NCBI GenBank assembly: GCA_021399435.1
Contig: JAJTUP010000036.1
Location: 248,001 to 312,000, forward strand
Length of the DNA stretch: 64,000 bases
Direction: 5' to 3'
DNA from: Diaporthe sp. PMI_573
Lineage: Eukaryota > Ascomycota > Sordariomycetes > Diaporthales > Diaporthaceae
Below, in pieces: positions 11,401 through 23,094 of the stretch. The translations under genes were made by a program, and so were the position numbers. Within the stretch, counting starts at the first letter, position 1. Each line of letters starts with the position of its first letter. The notes below the pieces were generated by a model. That model was not told the DNA's origin. It saw nothing but the letters and a program-made list of their open reading frames with translations, and made no database searches.

Positions 11401-14400
11401 AGCTGTACTTCGCAGATGTGCCCAGCTCAGGCCAGATCTGCTTGAGCAACTGAGAGCAGACCTCAACGCACTCAGCCCACTTCTTCTTGCTGACGTAGAA
11501 GCTGGAGAGCGTCTCGCAGGTCTGGATCTGGCTCTCAATGGTGACAACGGCAACCTCCCTGGTCTTGGTCGTAGACTTGGCGTCCGAGGGAGCGGCGGGA
11601 GCCGCGACAGCAGCCTTGATCACCTCGTCCAGGATCGCGTCGGCCTCATCGTCTTCATCGTCGCTTTCCTCGAAATCGGCATCAGTGTCAAGAACAACAT
11701 CGATCTGGACTCCACCCTTGGCAGCGATGGCAGCCTTGGCCTTGTCAGCCTCAGCCTCCTTCTTCTCGGACTTCTCCTGGACGGCGCCCATTAGAGAGAC
11801 AGCAGTGCTGACGGCAGCAGCAGAGTTTTGCTGGCCAGAGCCCTTGAAGTAGCCCCACACCGACTTGAAGACAGCGATAGCAGTGTCCAGGATACCCATG
11901 GACTTGAGCTCCTCGCCGACGTCGTTGAGCTGCTTGACAACAGCCTCGGACTTGTGGTCAGTCATGGTTTGGTAGTCGAGCCAGACGCCGTGGAGGATGT
12001 TCTGAGCCTCAGCCTCGCGGCCCTGACGGCGTAGGAAGCGGGCATACGCAATGCTGATCTGGATCTTGCGCTCGTGCGCCTCAGAGATCGACGCCTGAGT
12101 AGCCTTGGCCGCAGTCAGGGAGGTGCTACGGGTGTACTCCGTCAGACCGCGCCAGAGGGAGATGTAGAGCTCCTCGGCGTGAGTGTAGTCCTTCTTCTGC
12201 TCGTAGGTATCAGCCATGCGCAGAGTGATCTCAACACGGCGAATATCAAAGATATCCAGGTTACGCTCGGCAGACTCAAAGATGGGCTGGGTGTACTGGA
12301 CAACCTCTTCGTGCTTGGCGCTCTTGTAAAGGACCGTCTGCAGCTTCTCAGCGGCGACAGTAGCCTCTGCCGAGAACTGGCCATTCTGCGCGATAGACGT
12401 CTTGTAAACGTCACGGTACACAGCCTCAGCCTTGTCAGTCTCCTTGATGCTGGTGTACAGCTCGGCGAGCTCGTTGTTGTACTTGGAAGCGAGAGCGCTG
12501 TTGTTGCCGGAACGCTGCTTCTCAGTCTCAATGACATACTTGAGAAGCTCCTCCCGCTGCGTGACAGCCTCGTCGCGGGTTGTAGCCTTCTGCTTGTTCT
12601 TAGCAGAGATGTCCAAGGACTCGGTGGCGCATGCAAGAGCCAGGTCGCTAGTGCGTCCAAGAATGGTCTGCCCGATCTTGGCAGCCTGGTAGAAGTACCT
12701 GCTGGCCTCGGCCGGGGCAGAGAGCTTCTTGAAGGATTGGGCAACGTTCACGGAACTTTGAAGCACAACCTGGGCGGATTCACCCAGTGCTTGTCGGCGC
12801 ACAGTAAGGGCGAGGACGTGCTGGGAGTTGGCAGTGGTTGCGAGCTCCTGGTTGTCCCAGCATCTCTTCTCCAAGCGGGCAAGGAGGGTGGAGTTGGGGA
12901 AGAAGCCCTTGAGTTCTCCAGTAACAAGCTGGGTTTGGATCTGGCCACCGGCGAAGTAGGTGGATCGCTTGAAGTGGTCCAGCCAGTTGCGACTCGCGTA
13001 CTCAAGAAGAGCATGGCTCTTGAAAAGGCCATCGACCTCACGGCGGGTGATGGTGTCCAGGCTGCTGTCCACATTACGGTTGACACAAGTCTTGACGTAG
13101 AGGAGAAGACGAGCAGTCAGGTCCTTGTTGGCCTCGGCAGGGCTGAGAAGAGCAGTCTCGGTGTCCTTGCTCTCCTTCTTGCTGAGCTCCAGGAGCTGCA
13201 GGCGAATAGCCTCGTTACGGAAGCGGACAGTCTTGTCTTGGACAATGACAAGAGAGCCGCATGCCTTCTTGATGTCCTCGACGATGTTGGTGGAGCGAGG
13301 CTGGTGGGCGAGCTTCTGGGTGTCCAGCTCGAGCAGAGCCTGGATCTCCACAGTGGTGAGAGGTCGCTTGGAGTTGAGGAGCCAGGCGATGATCAGGCGA
13401 GCATCGCCGCTCAACGAGATCGAGCTCACATGCTTGGCCAGAATCTCATTAGTGGTGCTTGGTAGTTCCTTAACAGCAGCGGTGACCTCGGCGGTAGTCT
13501 TGGCCTTGGACAGAAGCTGGAGAGACATGTCAGCCCAGGTGAGAGAGCCCTTGCTGCGGACGGCAATCTGCTCAGAGATCTCCTCAATATCCTGCTTGGT
13601 GCCAAGGTTGCGGCTGATGAGCCAAGCACGAGCCATGTGCTTGACATCGACAGTGGTGCGCTGAGCTGTCATGGCGATCTGGCGCGTGGGCTTGGGCCAG
13701 GGCTTAGACAGGGGACGGCTCAGAATAATGACGCGCACGTTGTTCTTGTTCTTGGTGGCGATCTCATGGAGGTGCTCGAAAGCCTCGATCTTTTCCTCCT
13801 CGTCACCCTCGAGAGAGTCCAGCCCGTCAATGACGAGGACGACGTTCTCGAGGCCTTGGAGGGCAGTGTCAAGGGTGTACCAAAGAGCATCCTCGGCATC
13901 CTGAGTGCTGCTGGTGTTGGCACCGAGCTCGGTCACGTTGGCGAGGCAGCGGAACAGAGCGACGTTGCCAACGTTCTGCTCGAGGAGCTGCAGCAACAGG
14001 GTCTTGACAAGGGCAATCTGGGTGGCCTGAGCAGGGACCTGGCTGTCGACAGAGGCCGAGATAGCCTGGTACTCATGGTGGCCAACGCGCCTCTGGAGAC
14101 GCTCCAGAATCCAACCAAAGAGGAAGCTCTTTCCAGCGCCGGCCTCGGCCGTGATGGTGAAGACCCTGTCTCTGCTGCGGGCGAACTCAACCAGCGGCCG
14201 GTCAAGCCACTCACAGGTGAACTCGGCGCGGGGAGTGCGCACAGAACGACGGCCGGCCACCTGGGCCTGAAGCTGGCGATCCTGGGGGAGCAGCCATTGC
14301 CGGATGCTCTCGATGGACACTTGGATATCTGTCGCGGAGATTTTGTCAGTGACAGTTGACAGGTGGGGGGCTGATGAAAGGTTCAACCCAGAATGCAGAT

Positions 14401-15985
14401 CGGGTGTGAGGTTGAAGGAACAGGGGTGATGCATGGTGAGGCTGGAGGAGGCTCCCCGACGAGGCTGACTCAGCAACCACCCGTCTCCCAACTTCAGACT
14501 AAACAGCGCACTGACAACCACGACGAAAACGGGCACTCTTCCACTTACCACTGATCTCGGCCGAGTTCTCGAGCTGCCACGTCCACATCAGCTCGGCAAT
14601 GCGGTCCTTGTGGCTGATGAAGGACTCCATGCGGTGACCAAAGGTCAGGTTGAAGTTGATGGTGACGCTGCTGCTGGTAGACATGGAGCGGGCGCTCTTG
14701 CGGTAGAGAATGGTCATCTCAACCGAAAGCCCAAGCATGTCGGCCAGCGACAGACTGAGGTACCTTCTTGCCTCTGAGATGGAGACGAGAAGGCTAATAT
14801 TACGTTTATAAAAGTCGAAGGTAAGGCCATACTCATGGTAGATGCCGAAAGCCCTCTCCAGAGCCTCGCCATTTTGCGGGCCAAGCTGTTGACCATGTCA
14901 GCCGGTGAGTTCTTTCGACGATGGAGGGGGAGGAAATCGGGACCCACCAGAAGGAGGAGCTGGATGGAAGCCAGAATCAGCTCGACGGCCTCCTTGGAGG
15001 AAGGAATGAAGTTCTCGTCTGCCACCTCGAAGAGAGACAGCTTCTTGGCAAAGTCCTCAGCCCACTTGAGGATCTTGTCCCATCGGCTGCCCCTGGCGGG
15101 CATTCTCCGGAGACGCTCATTGGCAATGAAGGTGAAGAGGTTCTCGCTCGACACGCCGGCAGACAGTATTTGCTCGTCGGTGCCCTTGACCTCGGCCTGG
15201 AGCTTGACCCGGAAGGTGTTGACGGCATCAGTCACGATGTGGTTGCCCCTCGGGGCCAGCTGTTTCCTGCTGGCACTGTCGGGCGACTCGGAGGGGTTGC
15301 GGGATGCAGACCGGCTCCTGATGGCCGACTTTGCCCGGTCGAGGATGCTGGTCCTATTCCGGGTCTCCTCCTCGGGCGCAATGGTGGACTCCGAGGCGGC
15401 GGAGAAGGCGGATGTGGTAGAGACGGAGCGGTCCTGGACTTGGGGGCGGGCCATTTTGGGCTTGAGGAGGTCCCTGTTGACGATGGAGGGAGCGTGGGTG
15501 GTGGTGACTATGCGGGGGATCTCTCTGGAGGGCTCGACGGAGTTGGAGCGGGAGGAGCTGCCTGACTTGTCGTGCTTGGAGGATCTCTTGAGGTGGTTGA
15601 ACAGGGACATATCAAGGGATTGAAGGGAATCTCGGGATGCCTGGTGTTGGAGTGTGCCGTGGGCGGAGGATTTGCTGGAGACGCTGCTGGCTTCTGAGGA
15701 GAGGACGGATGTAGTTGTCAGTTCATGCAACTGCAAGGTGACGCGTTTACTTTATTAATGGGGATGGGCAACGTGTCAAATGGGGCTTGCTGGCTCAACC
15801 GGCACAGGCTGGCGGTGCTCGTGGTCCGGCCCAGGCTCACCTTCGTCTTCGGGTCGGAGGCCGATGGCTCCCAAGGATGCTCCTAGTGCTTCAGACAGGC
15901 CCTTCTTGACACGGTTCTCCTTCTTCTTGCCACGTAGTGAGAAGAATTTGTGATGAGACCCTTCTTTGGTACCCTTTGGCGGCAT
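8459..15985 (-). CDS. STAND/NLR-like protein: N-terminal fungal domain, NACHT-type NTPase, TPR-like repeats
   Basis: Exons 15985-15841, 15693-14948, 14885-14549 and 14328-8459 encode about 2365 aa; all joins keep phase (1, 0, 1) and the first intron has a CTGAC branch point. Residues 1-120 are basic and Ser-rich. Residues 150-400 resemble the N-terminal domain of fungal NACHT proteins (DUF7708-like, by memory), with KILKWAEDFAKKLSLFE and a SSKEAVELILASIQ segment. A P-loop follows (AEAGAGKS, Lys near residue 476), then a Walker B-like VVLVIDGLDSL and a winged-helix region. The remaining ~1500 residues are helical repeats of TPR type with YxxxxxxYxxLLxxY-like spacing and an acidic linker (FEESDDEDDEADAILDE). 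Such architectures belong to signal-transduction ATPases used in non-self recognition and programmed cell death. No effector domain such as HET or lipase is visible, so the output is unknown. Confidence 0.85.
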
Positions 15986-18519
15986 TCCGAAGATCGAAAA
16001 AAGTCACGGTGGATCTCGAATCCTCACCGCCTGTGTCCGGATTAGGAAAATGGAGAACTTAAGGAGTGGAAACAGGCCAGGGTTGCAGCACGAGTCGCAA
16101 TACGAAAAGCAAATGAGACAGCCTAGATGTTTTGAAAGAGGGTCGGGTCGGGTCGGTTGAGGTTTGGCAGTCGTTTTTTTCCCGCGTCCTCAACACATCT
16201 GGAGGCTGAACCCGGCACGATATTTATGTGAAAAACCACTCTGGATGGAGCGGTGTTCGTGTTCCACCCCCGGACCGCCAATCGCCCCCCGCTGTCGATT
16301 CATATAATTTGCCCCTGATTGAATATAGATCCACAGCCCGTCCCAAGCTCCTGCCCGTGCCTGGGCTGACCGTCGCGACCGGTCGAGGGCGAGCGGCGAT
16401 GTCATCACCACCGACCTCACCGCAATCTCGAAGATCGCAGGACGGTGTTTTGCTGGACGCGCGACCAGCGCATGCGGCATGCGCATGGCCTGCTTATCAG
16501 GGCCCTCAGCCCTCCGGGATCCCCTCGCCACACGAGAGGGAAAAAAAGGTCGTTGAATTGTCCGTCGAATGTCAGATCCACCCAAGGGTCCCTGATGTGG
16601 AGATTCTAGAACCTCCCTCCAAGGGTTTGTGGGGAAGGAGTCCCAAAGCGTAGGCGTTCGTGCTTCGAACAGGGAGGTCCCAGGTCCCCTTGGCCCGGAG
16701 ACCCTGGTCCTTTTTCTTCCGCTTCAGGCCGCCTCAGGGGCTGGCCAACAAGCTCGACCTCACATCATCCAACCTCACCTCCTCGCTTCGCAACTTACGA
16801 AACATTCGTCGCTGGGGGGTACTCGACTCGCAAACGCATCTGCCAGGCCACTGCGGGACCGTCGTAAAAATAAATAAAAAATAAAAAATAAAAAACTATA
16901 AAAAATCTTCCTTGTGCCGGGCGATCACTCTCGGCTTGACCAGCTGGCACTCGCGGCAGACAGTGATAATCAGACAATCTCTTCACGGGAAGAAGCCGTG
17001 AAGCTTAAGCGCACACGGATGAGCTCCGCTCCGCTGATCTGTTCCCCACGGGTACCAGTGCTGCGGCCGGCGGCAGGTGTGCGGCGAGGTAGCCCAGTGC
17101 CGTGGCCTGCCGTGGCCTACCGTGACAGTACGCACGTAGCCACGCCACATGGCCATGCATCTCGCGGTCCACCGCCGCCTACACAGTAGAGCAAGAGCAT
17201 TGCTGGCCAGGCTGCCAGGGTGGGCTTCCTGCCGAGCACCCCGGCGCCGTCGGTGGGCCCTCTTTCAGCTGCCTCGAGTCCTCGTGCTCTAACTCGTACG
17301 GTGCTGCACGATCTGCTGGCAGCTGCAGCGCTACTGCAACGGTGACACCGGGGAACGGTGAGAGAAAACTTCTTTCTCTTCCCGCGCCAGCATTGCAGAC
17401 GCAGGCCTCGCATGGCTCAGTTCACGAATCACCATATTCCCCCAGGGCGATATGCAAGTCTGGGGATCATGCCCTGGGCTCACATGCTCCGTTCCCCTTT
17501 CCCCTTTTCCTGCCCGGCCGAAATGCATGCTCCTTTCCCAAGTCCACTTTGGGCTTTGTAGAGGTTGCGAAGCATGACGCCCTCTGTGAATCGACATCTA
17601 GCTGCTTCCCTACTAAGGACGGGTCGCTGCACCAAAATGCTCTGGTTGCGATATCACACAATTACGAGTAATGTCTCGGGTGTGATGTTTCGCCAGGCTC
17701 CGTCGAGGAAATGAAACATTATACACCATATGTTTCAGATATAGTGGTTCCCAGTCGAGCTGATCCCAGCCAGAGGCACTGCCACAGACGAACTCACTGT
17801 GTGCAAATACTCTACCGTCAGGCCATGAAGCCATTTTATCCTCCAAAAATCCCAAGAGGACGAATCCTTGTCTCGCACCTGACACAGCTCCAGTGGGACG
17901 CGTTGCGGGTGAGTGGGTAACATAGCCAGAATACTACCTTGTGTTCCGACTGCAACATCGTTGGGCACTGTATGATGATACAAGGACGACAACTTCTTCC
18001 CCATCGTGTAGAACGCTCGCGTGCGCCCCAAGGTGAGAACACAGAACGTCCGAGTGATTAGACCCCGGTGGAAAAAGGTTCCCGGTCCAGAGTCTAGCTC
18101 GCCGGCCATAGCTGGACGTCGACCCCATCTAAGAATAGCGATCCGGAGCAGATTCAAGCCATCGTCCCCACCACGGCCCGCCTCTTGCATGGAGACTCAT
18201 GGAGTGCGCATGCAAAAACGGGGATGCTGATCTGAATCGCGCACGTGGGTTGTGAGATTCCTCGCTGCGTAGCGTCTTCGTTTCTGCATGTCAGCTTCTC
18301 GGAGCCGAAGATTGTCAGGTAGGCGAGGGACACTAGCTCGTCAGCAGGCCGGCGCGTCGGACATCTTTAGCACAGTGGATGAACTTCCCGATCCGGGAGG
18401 CTGTTGCGTCCTTTTGGGTCTGGGTCTCTGGCCGGGCGCGCAGGTTGATCCTACCGCCGGCCTGACCACGGTGAAAAAAAAAACCGACCGCGGGCGGCGA
18501 ATCGGCCGAGTGCCTTGAG

Positions 18520-18529
18520 TACCTAGGTA
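18520..18529. repeat. TACCTAGGTA palindrome, copy 1
   Basis: Exact 10-bp inverted repeat in intergenic DNA; one of five copies in the window. Confidence 0.8.
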
Positions 18530-18906
18530 GCTTCAGTTATGTTCGGAAAGATAGTCGATTTGACATACTCCAAGGCCTACTTGGAACAGATAGCGCGTGC
18601 TTGGGTGTGAAGCGAGAACTCATTCCTTGCCAGATTGGCGATTCGTCCCAGAAAAATGTATGGGAAGAACTGCATCTTTGATGAGTGAATGCCCTTGACT
18701 GCTGCAGCGCAGCCATAGTGGAGCTTATGGGCCACCCTATAAACAGTTCTGATCAACCTTCTAGTTGACGCATGATAGAATGGACTGTAAGTCGATGTAT
18801 CTTCGTGTAAATCCATTTCGGAGCTGAATCCATAATCGTGATGTCTCCGTCTGGAGAGGGGCTGATCCTAGAATCAGTATGAAACGGACTCTTTGCTGAT
18901 CTTAGA

Positions 18907-18916
18907 TACCTAGGTA
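18907..18916. repeat. TACCTAGGTA palindrome, copy 2
   Basis: Exact copy. The flanking A and T extend it to a 12-bp perfect palindrome (18906-18917). Intergenic. Confidence 0.8.
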
Positions 18917-20271
18917 TGTATGCCGTCCTGGAAAGAGGAGGAAGACCATTCTTAATCAAGTTAAATAGTGTAAATATCATTTTTCTCAGAACGAAAAGAA
19001 AGAACTTAATTCAAGGCAGGATTAAGGAAAGAGCCCAAGTCTTTCTTGAATACAATTTATTTTGCTCTAACGAGACTTATGACTTTGTGAAGCTGAGTTG
19101 CGGTTGCTTAGAGTTCAAGTGAGTTTGTGTAAAACGCAGTTTTGTTGAAAATGAACAGGTACATGCGTTGCTTTCTTAAAATAATTTGTTTGTACTTGGA
19201 AGAATGGAGACGTACAGAACCTTGAGATCTCGATTATGATACTCCAATGCAGTCGAAATGGCTGTGACATCTTCATCTAGGCTGATCATTGATCGTTCAC
19301 ATGACCATAGGCGCAAGTGTAGGCAGCCGTGCATCTCAACTAGTAGTCCCCTCGGAACCCCCGTCTAAGATAAGTCTCTTGCGCCTATTCAGAGGCCTCG
19401 ACAATGTTCTATACTGAAGCTGAGGCAGTGATGATGACGCGGTATTTGAATTAGATGGGTGACTTCAATGTTGTATACGGAGGAGTCAGAAAATCGGCCG
19501 CGGAACCCGCCGGGCGAGAAAACTTATCTGGCGTCTTCCCCTGCTCGTCATCTATCATTCTTGAAAGCGACGGTGAATAGGGCTTCGAGCTTGAGATGGC
19601 GGCAGTGGGAATGCGTTGAAATAGAGGTCAGGTTGGGTTATGGGGCGTCCAGGAAAATATAGGGAGAGCTGATAGCTTGTGAAGACGTTCAGCGCAATAT
19701 TTGAACCACTTGAATAAAAGCAGTCAATTGAGCTCAGTGTCACAGGCCATGTGGCCCCGATCGTCATGCTAGGTAGACTCCAATAGCTACATACCTATTT
19801 CTAGTCAGAACTTGGAAAATTGGATATGAAGAAAGTTCGAGACTATTCAAGGGCTCGGTGGTCAGTACTGAATGATTGGCAACGAAATACTCGAGCCTCG
19901 GTCTTCATCCAACAAGGCGTGCACAAGCAATGCTTTACCACGACGCCGGTGTTGTGGCACTCGATCTCATCTGCGTCTGGACCACTGCTACTCTCAGCCT
20001 TCTTGGAAATCCATCCTTCTGGGCCATGAATGCGGCTGGTCCACCACACAATTCTGACAATGAATGTGCTTTAGCTAAGACCCCTCGCCACCTGCTATAG
20101 GCGGAATTGTGCTAGATCAAGGATACGGAGGAACACCAACTGATGGAATTTGTGGGCATCGAGGATTCATTCACTTAGAAGTCTCTTCCCCCCCACCCTC
20201 CTGTACACAGAAATCGGTCTCGCTCCAGCTAGGTAATAATCATGTAGAAGTTTGCTGTTGACCGAGCTAAA

Positions 20272-23094
20272 CTATACTAAATCCCATCTGGCCACCCATC
20301 CAACCTCCTCCCCAGCATTCCTGACCACGCATATTCTCCCTTCTCTTTCACCCCCGGTGCGCAGTGCCTCCAGAGCCCTCTCAGCGGAAACACTCCCAAT
20401 CGCCAAGGCATGCCCCTGCACGAGGCAGAACTCCCCCTTGGTCACGTAGCCGATGAGATCCTCCTCACTGGGCACGACGGGGTGGCCCCTGCCGCTTGGG
20501 GTCTTCTCCGGTGGGAAGGTCGCCTTGCTAGTCAAAAGCGTCTGCGCAAGCAGCAGCTTCTGGGTTTCAAAGTCTGCGCCGGCGGGGAAACGGCGGGGTT
20601 GGTTGCCTTTCTTCTCCGTGGATGAATGTCTGTGGGGAAGAGAGCCGGGGATCTGGGCGAGCCACTGGTCGCGAACGTCTGCGGAGAGTTCCTTGCTCTG
20701 TAAAGGGGGTTGGGTCGCCGGGACTTCTGGCTGAGTAGCAGCGGGAAGTGATGTGTCGTTCCGGGCTGGGAGGCGGTAGATGCGCGCGCATGGCTCCGCG
20801 ACGCCGCGGCCAAGGACTGTAAGTTTTACAGTTACTATAGAATATGGCGGTGGCTTTTCATTGCCCGTGTCTGACACCAGGGTGTTGAAAGTATGCTTGG
20901 GAAGGTGATGGATGAGCGTCAGAGGATGAGCTTGCGCTTTAAAAGATTTTCTCTTGACAGTCGACTCTCCCCTGTCGGTTCCCGAGGGATCCTCTCTGGG
21001 GTCTTTGTCCTCTGGGCCAGTCGTGGGAGTCCCATGGGCATTTCGGTCCTCGTTTCCGGATGAGAAATCCTCTTCAGGTTGCTGCAGCCCGAATAACCTC
21101 TCAAATTCGCATGCCCAGCCGATGCCGATTTCTCCCTTGCGGCCAGCCCCTAGGTCAAGGGATTCCCACGCGACTCTCTTCGACTTGGGTCTCTTTGCCC
21201 AGTCCGCCTTCCTTCGAGCCCGTTGCTCAAGCTCCCAGTCGGCACCCGCGTTTGTGCCTGGAAAATCACCCGGGAACCATGGCATGCTTTGCTCAAAGAT
21301 CACCTGGCGTAGCTCATCCAACCCTCCGACCCTGGGATTTCCACCCGTCGACATCGAATAATGCACCAGGCTATACCATATGGGTAGGACACATTTGAAA
21401 GGGGCAAGCAGCGTCCAAGAGCCCCGCGGGTGCTTTGTGGCGGCGCTCCGAGATGCGAACAGCACCACGGGGAAGGGTGGATCTGCAGCGGTGACGCTCA
21501 GGGGCTGCCCTGGTGGATTCGAGCCTTTCCGCCGGTTAAGAGACTTTTGCGAGGGGGCGGAGGCGGCTTTGAATCGGGCGTCACGGTCAAAAAGGAGGAA
21601 GGGTGCAGGCTTCGCCTCTTCCGATGTGGTCCGAGGCGCGTTCGAGTGCCCTTTGGCTAGCTCTTCCCCGGAAATCTGACCCTGTGCTGTGCGTGGAGGG
21701 TATCGTAGACGAGGATCTTGCGCAGAAAACCCCCAAACGATATCGTTTGGAGGCGCGGGAGTATTGTTAGTCGCGGCCAAGGACTCGAATTGCTTCGCGT
21801 GAGCCTCTTTCGAATTGTCTTTGCTGTGGTATGGGGCTATAACGCCGCAGAGAGCCTCCGCTGTGCCGGGACCTACGAGCTCGATACTTCCGATCTCAAA
21901 GCGGAGGTCCTCTACATAGAGGCGCGGCTGCTCTCGTTTGGTGAGAGAAACGAGAATATCGAACACTTCCAGGAAGCATGATGGATGCAGCCGTATGAAG
22001 AGCTGCCTTTCGGCTTTTTCGAGCTGCTTTGAGCGATCGGTTTCTGAGGCCTCCGGAGGGAGTCCTCCAGTGGCGGCTGCTTCTGGGTTCCATATGACTG
22101 TAGCAGGACCGATCTGTCTTCTCGCACCGCCGCCGATCTGCTTGCTCATCATACCTGACCACTTGCGCCGGCCCTCTCTCCACCTCTTGCCTCGGTCGTC
22201 CCACAGGCTATTGTGGGACAGGCCCAGTGACCTCAAAGTCCTCTCAACGCCTGGTGCATGACCATACAAGCCGATGGTACTCATGTAGCTCATATCCCAG
22301 ACTACAGCCCCTTGCGCGCTCGAGGCTCGATGCGTTGCTCGATAGACCTTCTCATTGGGCGTCAAGGGGATAGCAAACCGCCACAAAGGCTCCTTTGGGG
22401 GTGTCATTCTTGCCCGCTTTGCGTGCCAAAGATGTGTAGGCAGCCAGGTCTTTTCAATCTGGCGTTTCCTGAACTTGGCCTTGGGTTTTGGCGGGTCGTT
22501 CAACAGGTTCCTCCGTATCTTTGGCCTGGCTGGCCTGGTCTCGATCAACTGTTTGAATGCAGCAGAAGTCTCCTCCTTCCCACCAGCGCCACCGCCGGCC
22601 TTGGCCTCTCTCAACTTGCGCTTGCGCTTCTTCTCCGCCAGGATGCCTAATCGTTTGGCCGACTCCAGGCGTATGCGCGCCCTTGAGGTCTTCGGCTTCC
22701 TCTTCCCGGCCACGACGGTAGGGGTGTTGTCCTGGATCTGCTCCCGCCTGGCCCTGTTTCGCAACCGCTTGGGCAGCTTCTTCACATTATGCGAGGCGGT
22801 GCGGCGGCGCATCTCCCTCGGCACGAGCTGGAAGGCACGGCGGTTGTTGAGGGCCTTGGACTTGCGCATCCCATCCTGAAGAGCCCCGATCTCAAATTGG
22901 CGTGCGTTTAGAAATGCCTGAAGATCCAGCTCGCCGTCCTTGAGGGCGGCATCCGCGGGCTGGGACCGGATAGAGCGCGCGTCCTGGACCTTGACGCGCT
23001 TGAAGGCGCGGCCCGCACCCTGGGCTTGCGGCACATCTTTTCGTTTGTTGCCGGCGTCAGGCCTCGATCCAGTCTTGCCAGGCTGTGGAGCCAT
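20272..23094 (-). CDS. POP1: Ribonuclease P/MRP subunit POP1
   Basis: Largest protein of the RNase P and RNase MRP particles, which process pre-tRNA 5' ends and pre-rRNA in the nucleus and nucleolus. Single exon, 941 aa. The N-terminal POP1 domain is plain: FNARQFEIGALQDGMRKSKA, then a REMRRRTASHNVKKLPKRLR block, several basic nuclear-localisation-like clusters, and EKTWLPTHLWHAKRARM followed by the PL.RFAIP segment. The POPLD domain is seen around PWFPGDFPGTNAGADWE, and the C-terminus has the expected GYVTKGEFCLVQGHALAIGS stretch. The ATG at 23094 was chosen because upstream in-frame ATGs (23184, 23277) add sequence unlike the family. An extended Lys/Arg-rich and Pro/Ser-rich linker separates the domains. 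It is divergent from the NT-C2 gene. Confidence 0.93.
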   Translation of the reverse strand: MAPQPGKTGSRPDAGNKRKDVPQAQGAGRAFKRVKVQDARSIRSQPADAALKDGELDLQAFLNARQFEIGALQDGMRKSKALNNRRAFQLVPREMRRRTASHNVKKLPKRLRNRARREQIQDNTPTVVAGKRKPKTSRARIRLESAKRLGILAEKKRKRKLREAKAGGGAGGKEETSAAFKQLIETRPARPKIRRNLLNDPPKPKAKFRKRQIEKTWLPTHLWHAKRARMTPPKEPLWRFAIPLTPNEKVYRATHRASSAQGAVVWDMSYMSTIGLYGHAPGVERTLRSLGLSHNSLWDDRGKRWREGRRKWSGMMSKQIGGGARRQIGPATVIWNPEAAATGGLPPEASETDRSKQLEKAERQLFIRLHPSCFLEVFDILVSLTKREQPRLYVEDLRFEIGSIELVGPGTAEALCGVIAPYHSKDNSKEAHAKQFESLAATNNTPAPPNDIVWGFSAQDPRLRYPPRTAQGQISGEELAKGHSNAPRTTSEEAKPAPFLLFDRDARFKAASAPSQKSLNRRKGSNPPGQPLSVTAADPPFPVVLFASRSAATKHPRGSWTLLAPFKCVLPIWYSLVHYSMSTGGNPRVGGLDELRQVIFEQSMPWFPGDFPGTNAGADWELEQRARRKADWAKRPKSKRVAWESLDLGAGRKGEIGIGWACEFERLFGLQQPEEDFSSGNEDRNAHGTPTTGPEDKDPREDPSGTDRGESTVKRKSFKAQAHPLTLIHHLPKHTFNTLVSDTGNEKPPPYSIVTVKLTVLGRGVAEPCARIYRLPARNDTSLPAATQPEVPATQPPLQSKELSADVRDQWLAQIPGSLPHRHSSTEKKGNQPRRFPAGADFETQKLLLAQTLLTSKATFPPEKTPSGRGHPVVPSEEDLIGYVTKGEFCLVQGHALAIGSVSAERALEALRTGGEREGRICVVRNAGEEVGWVARWDLV

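Larger units (their letters stand above)
15986..20271. other. Gene-poor stretch, AT-rich in its right half
   Basis: About 4.3 kb without a supported gene. The left half is ordinary GC-rich intergenic DNA and includes the promoter of the NLR-like gene. From about 18.5 kb the base content shifts towards A+T with long A/T-rich runs (18950-19250) and short reading frames. Two copies of the TACCTAGGTA palindrome lie here. Confidence 0.5.

Noticed and set aside
10100..14359. Several plus-strand frames of 180-460 codons inside the NLR-like gene (for example 12074-13465)
   Set aside because: They are Leu/Gly/Val-rich shadows of the 5.9-kb minus-strand exon; no domain, and splice signals and motifs are on the other strand.
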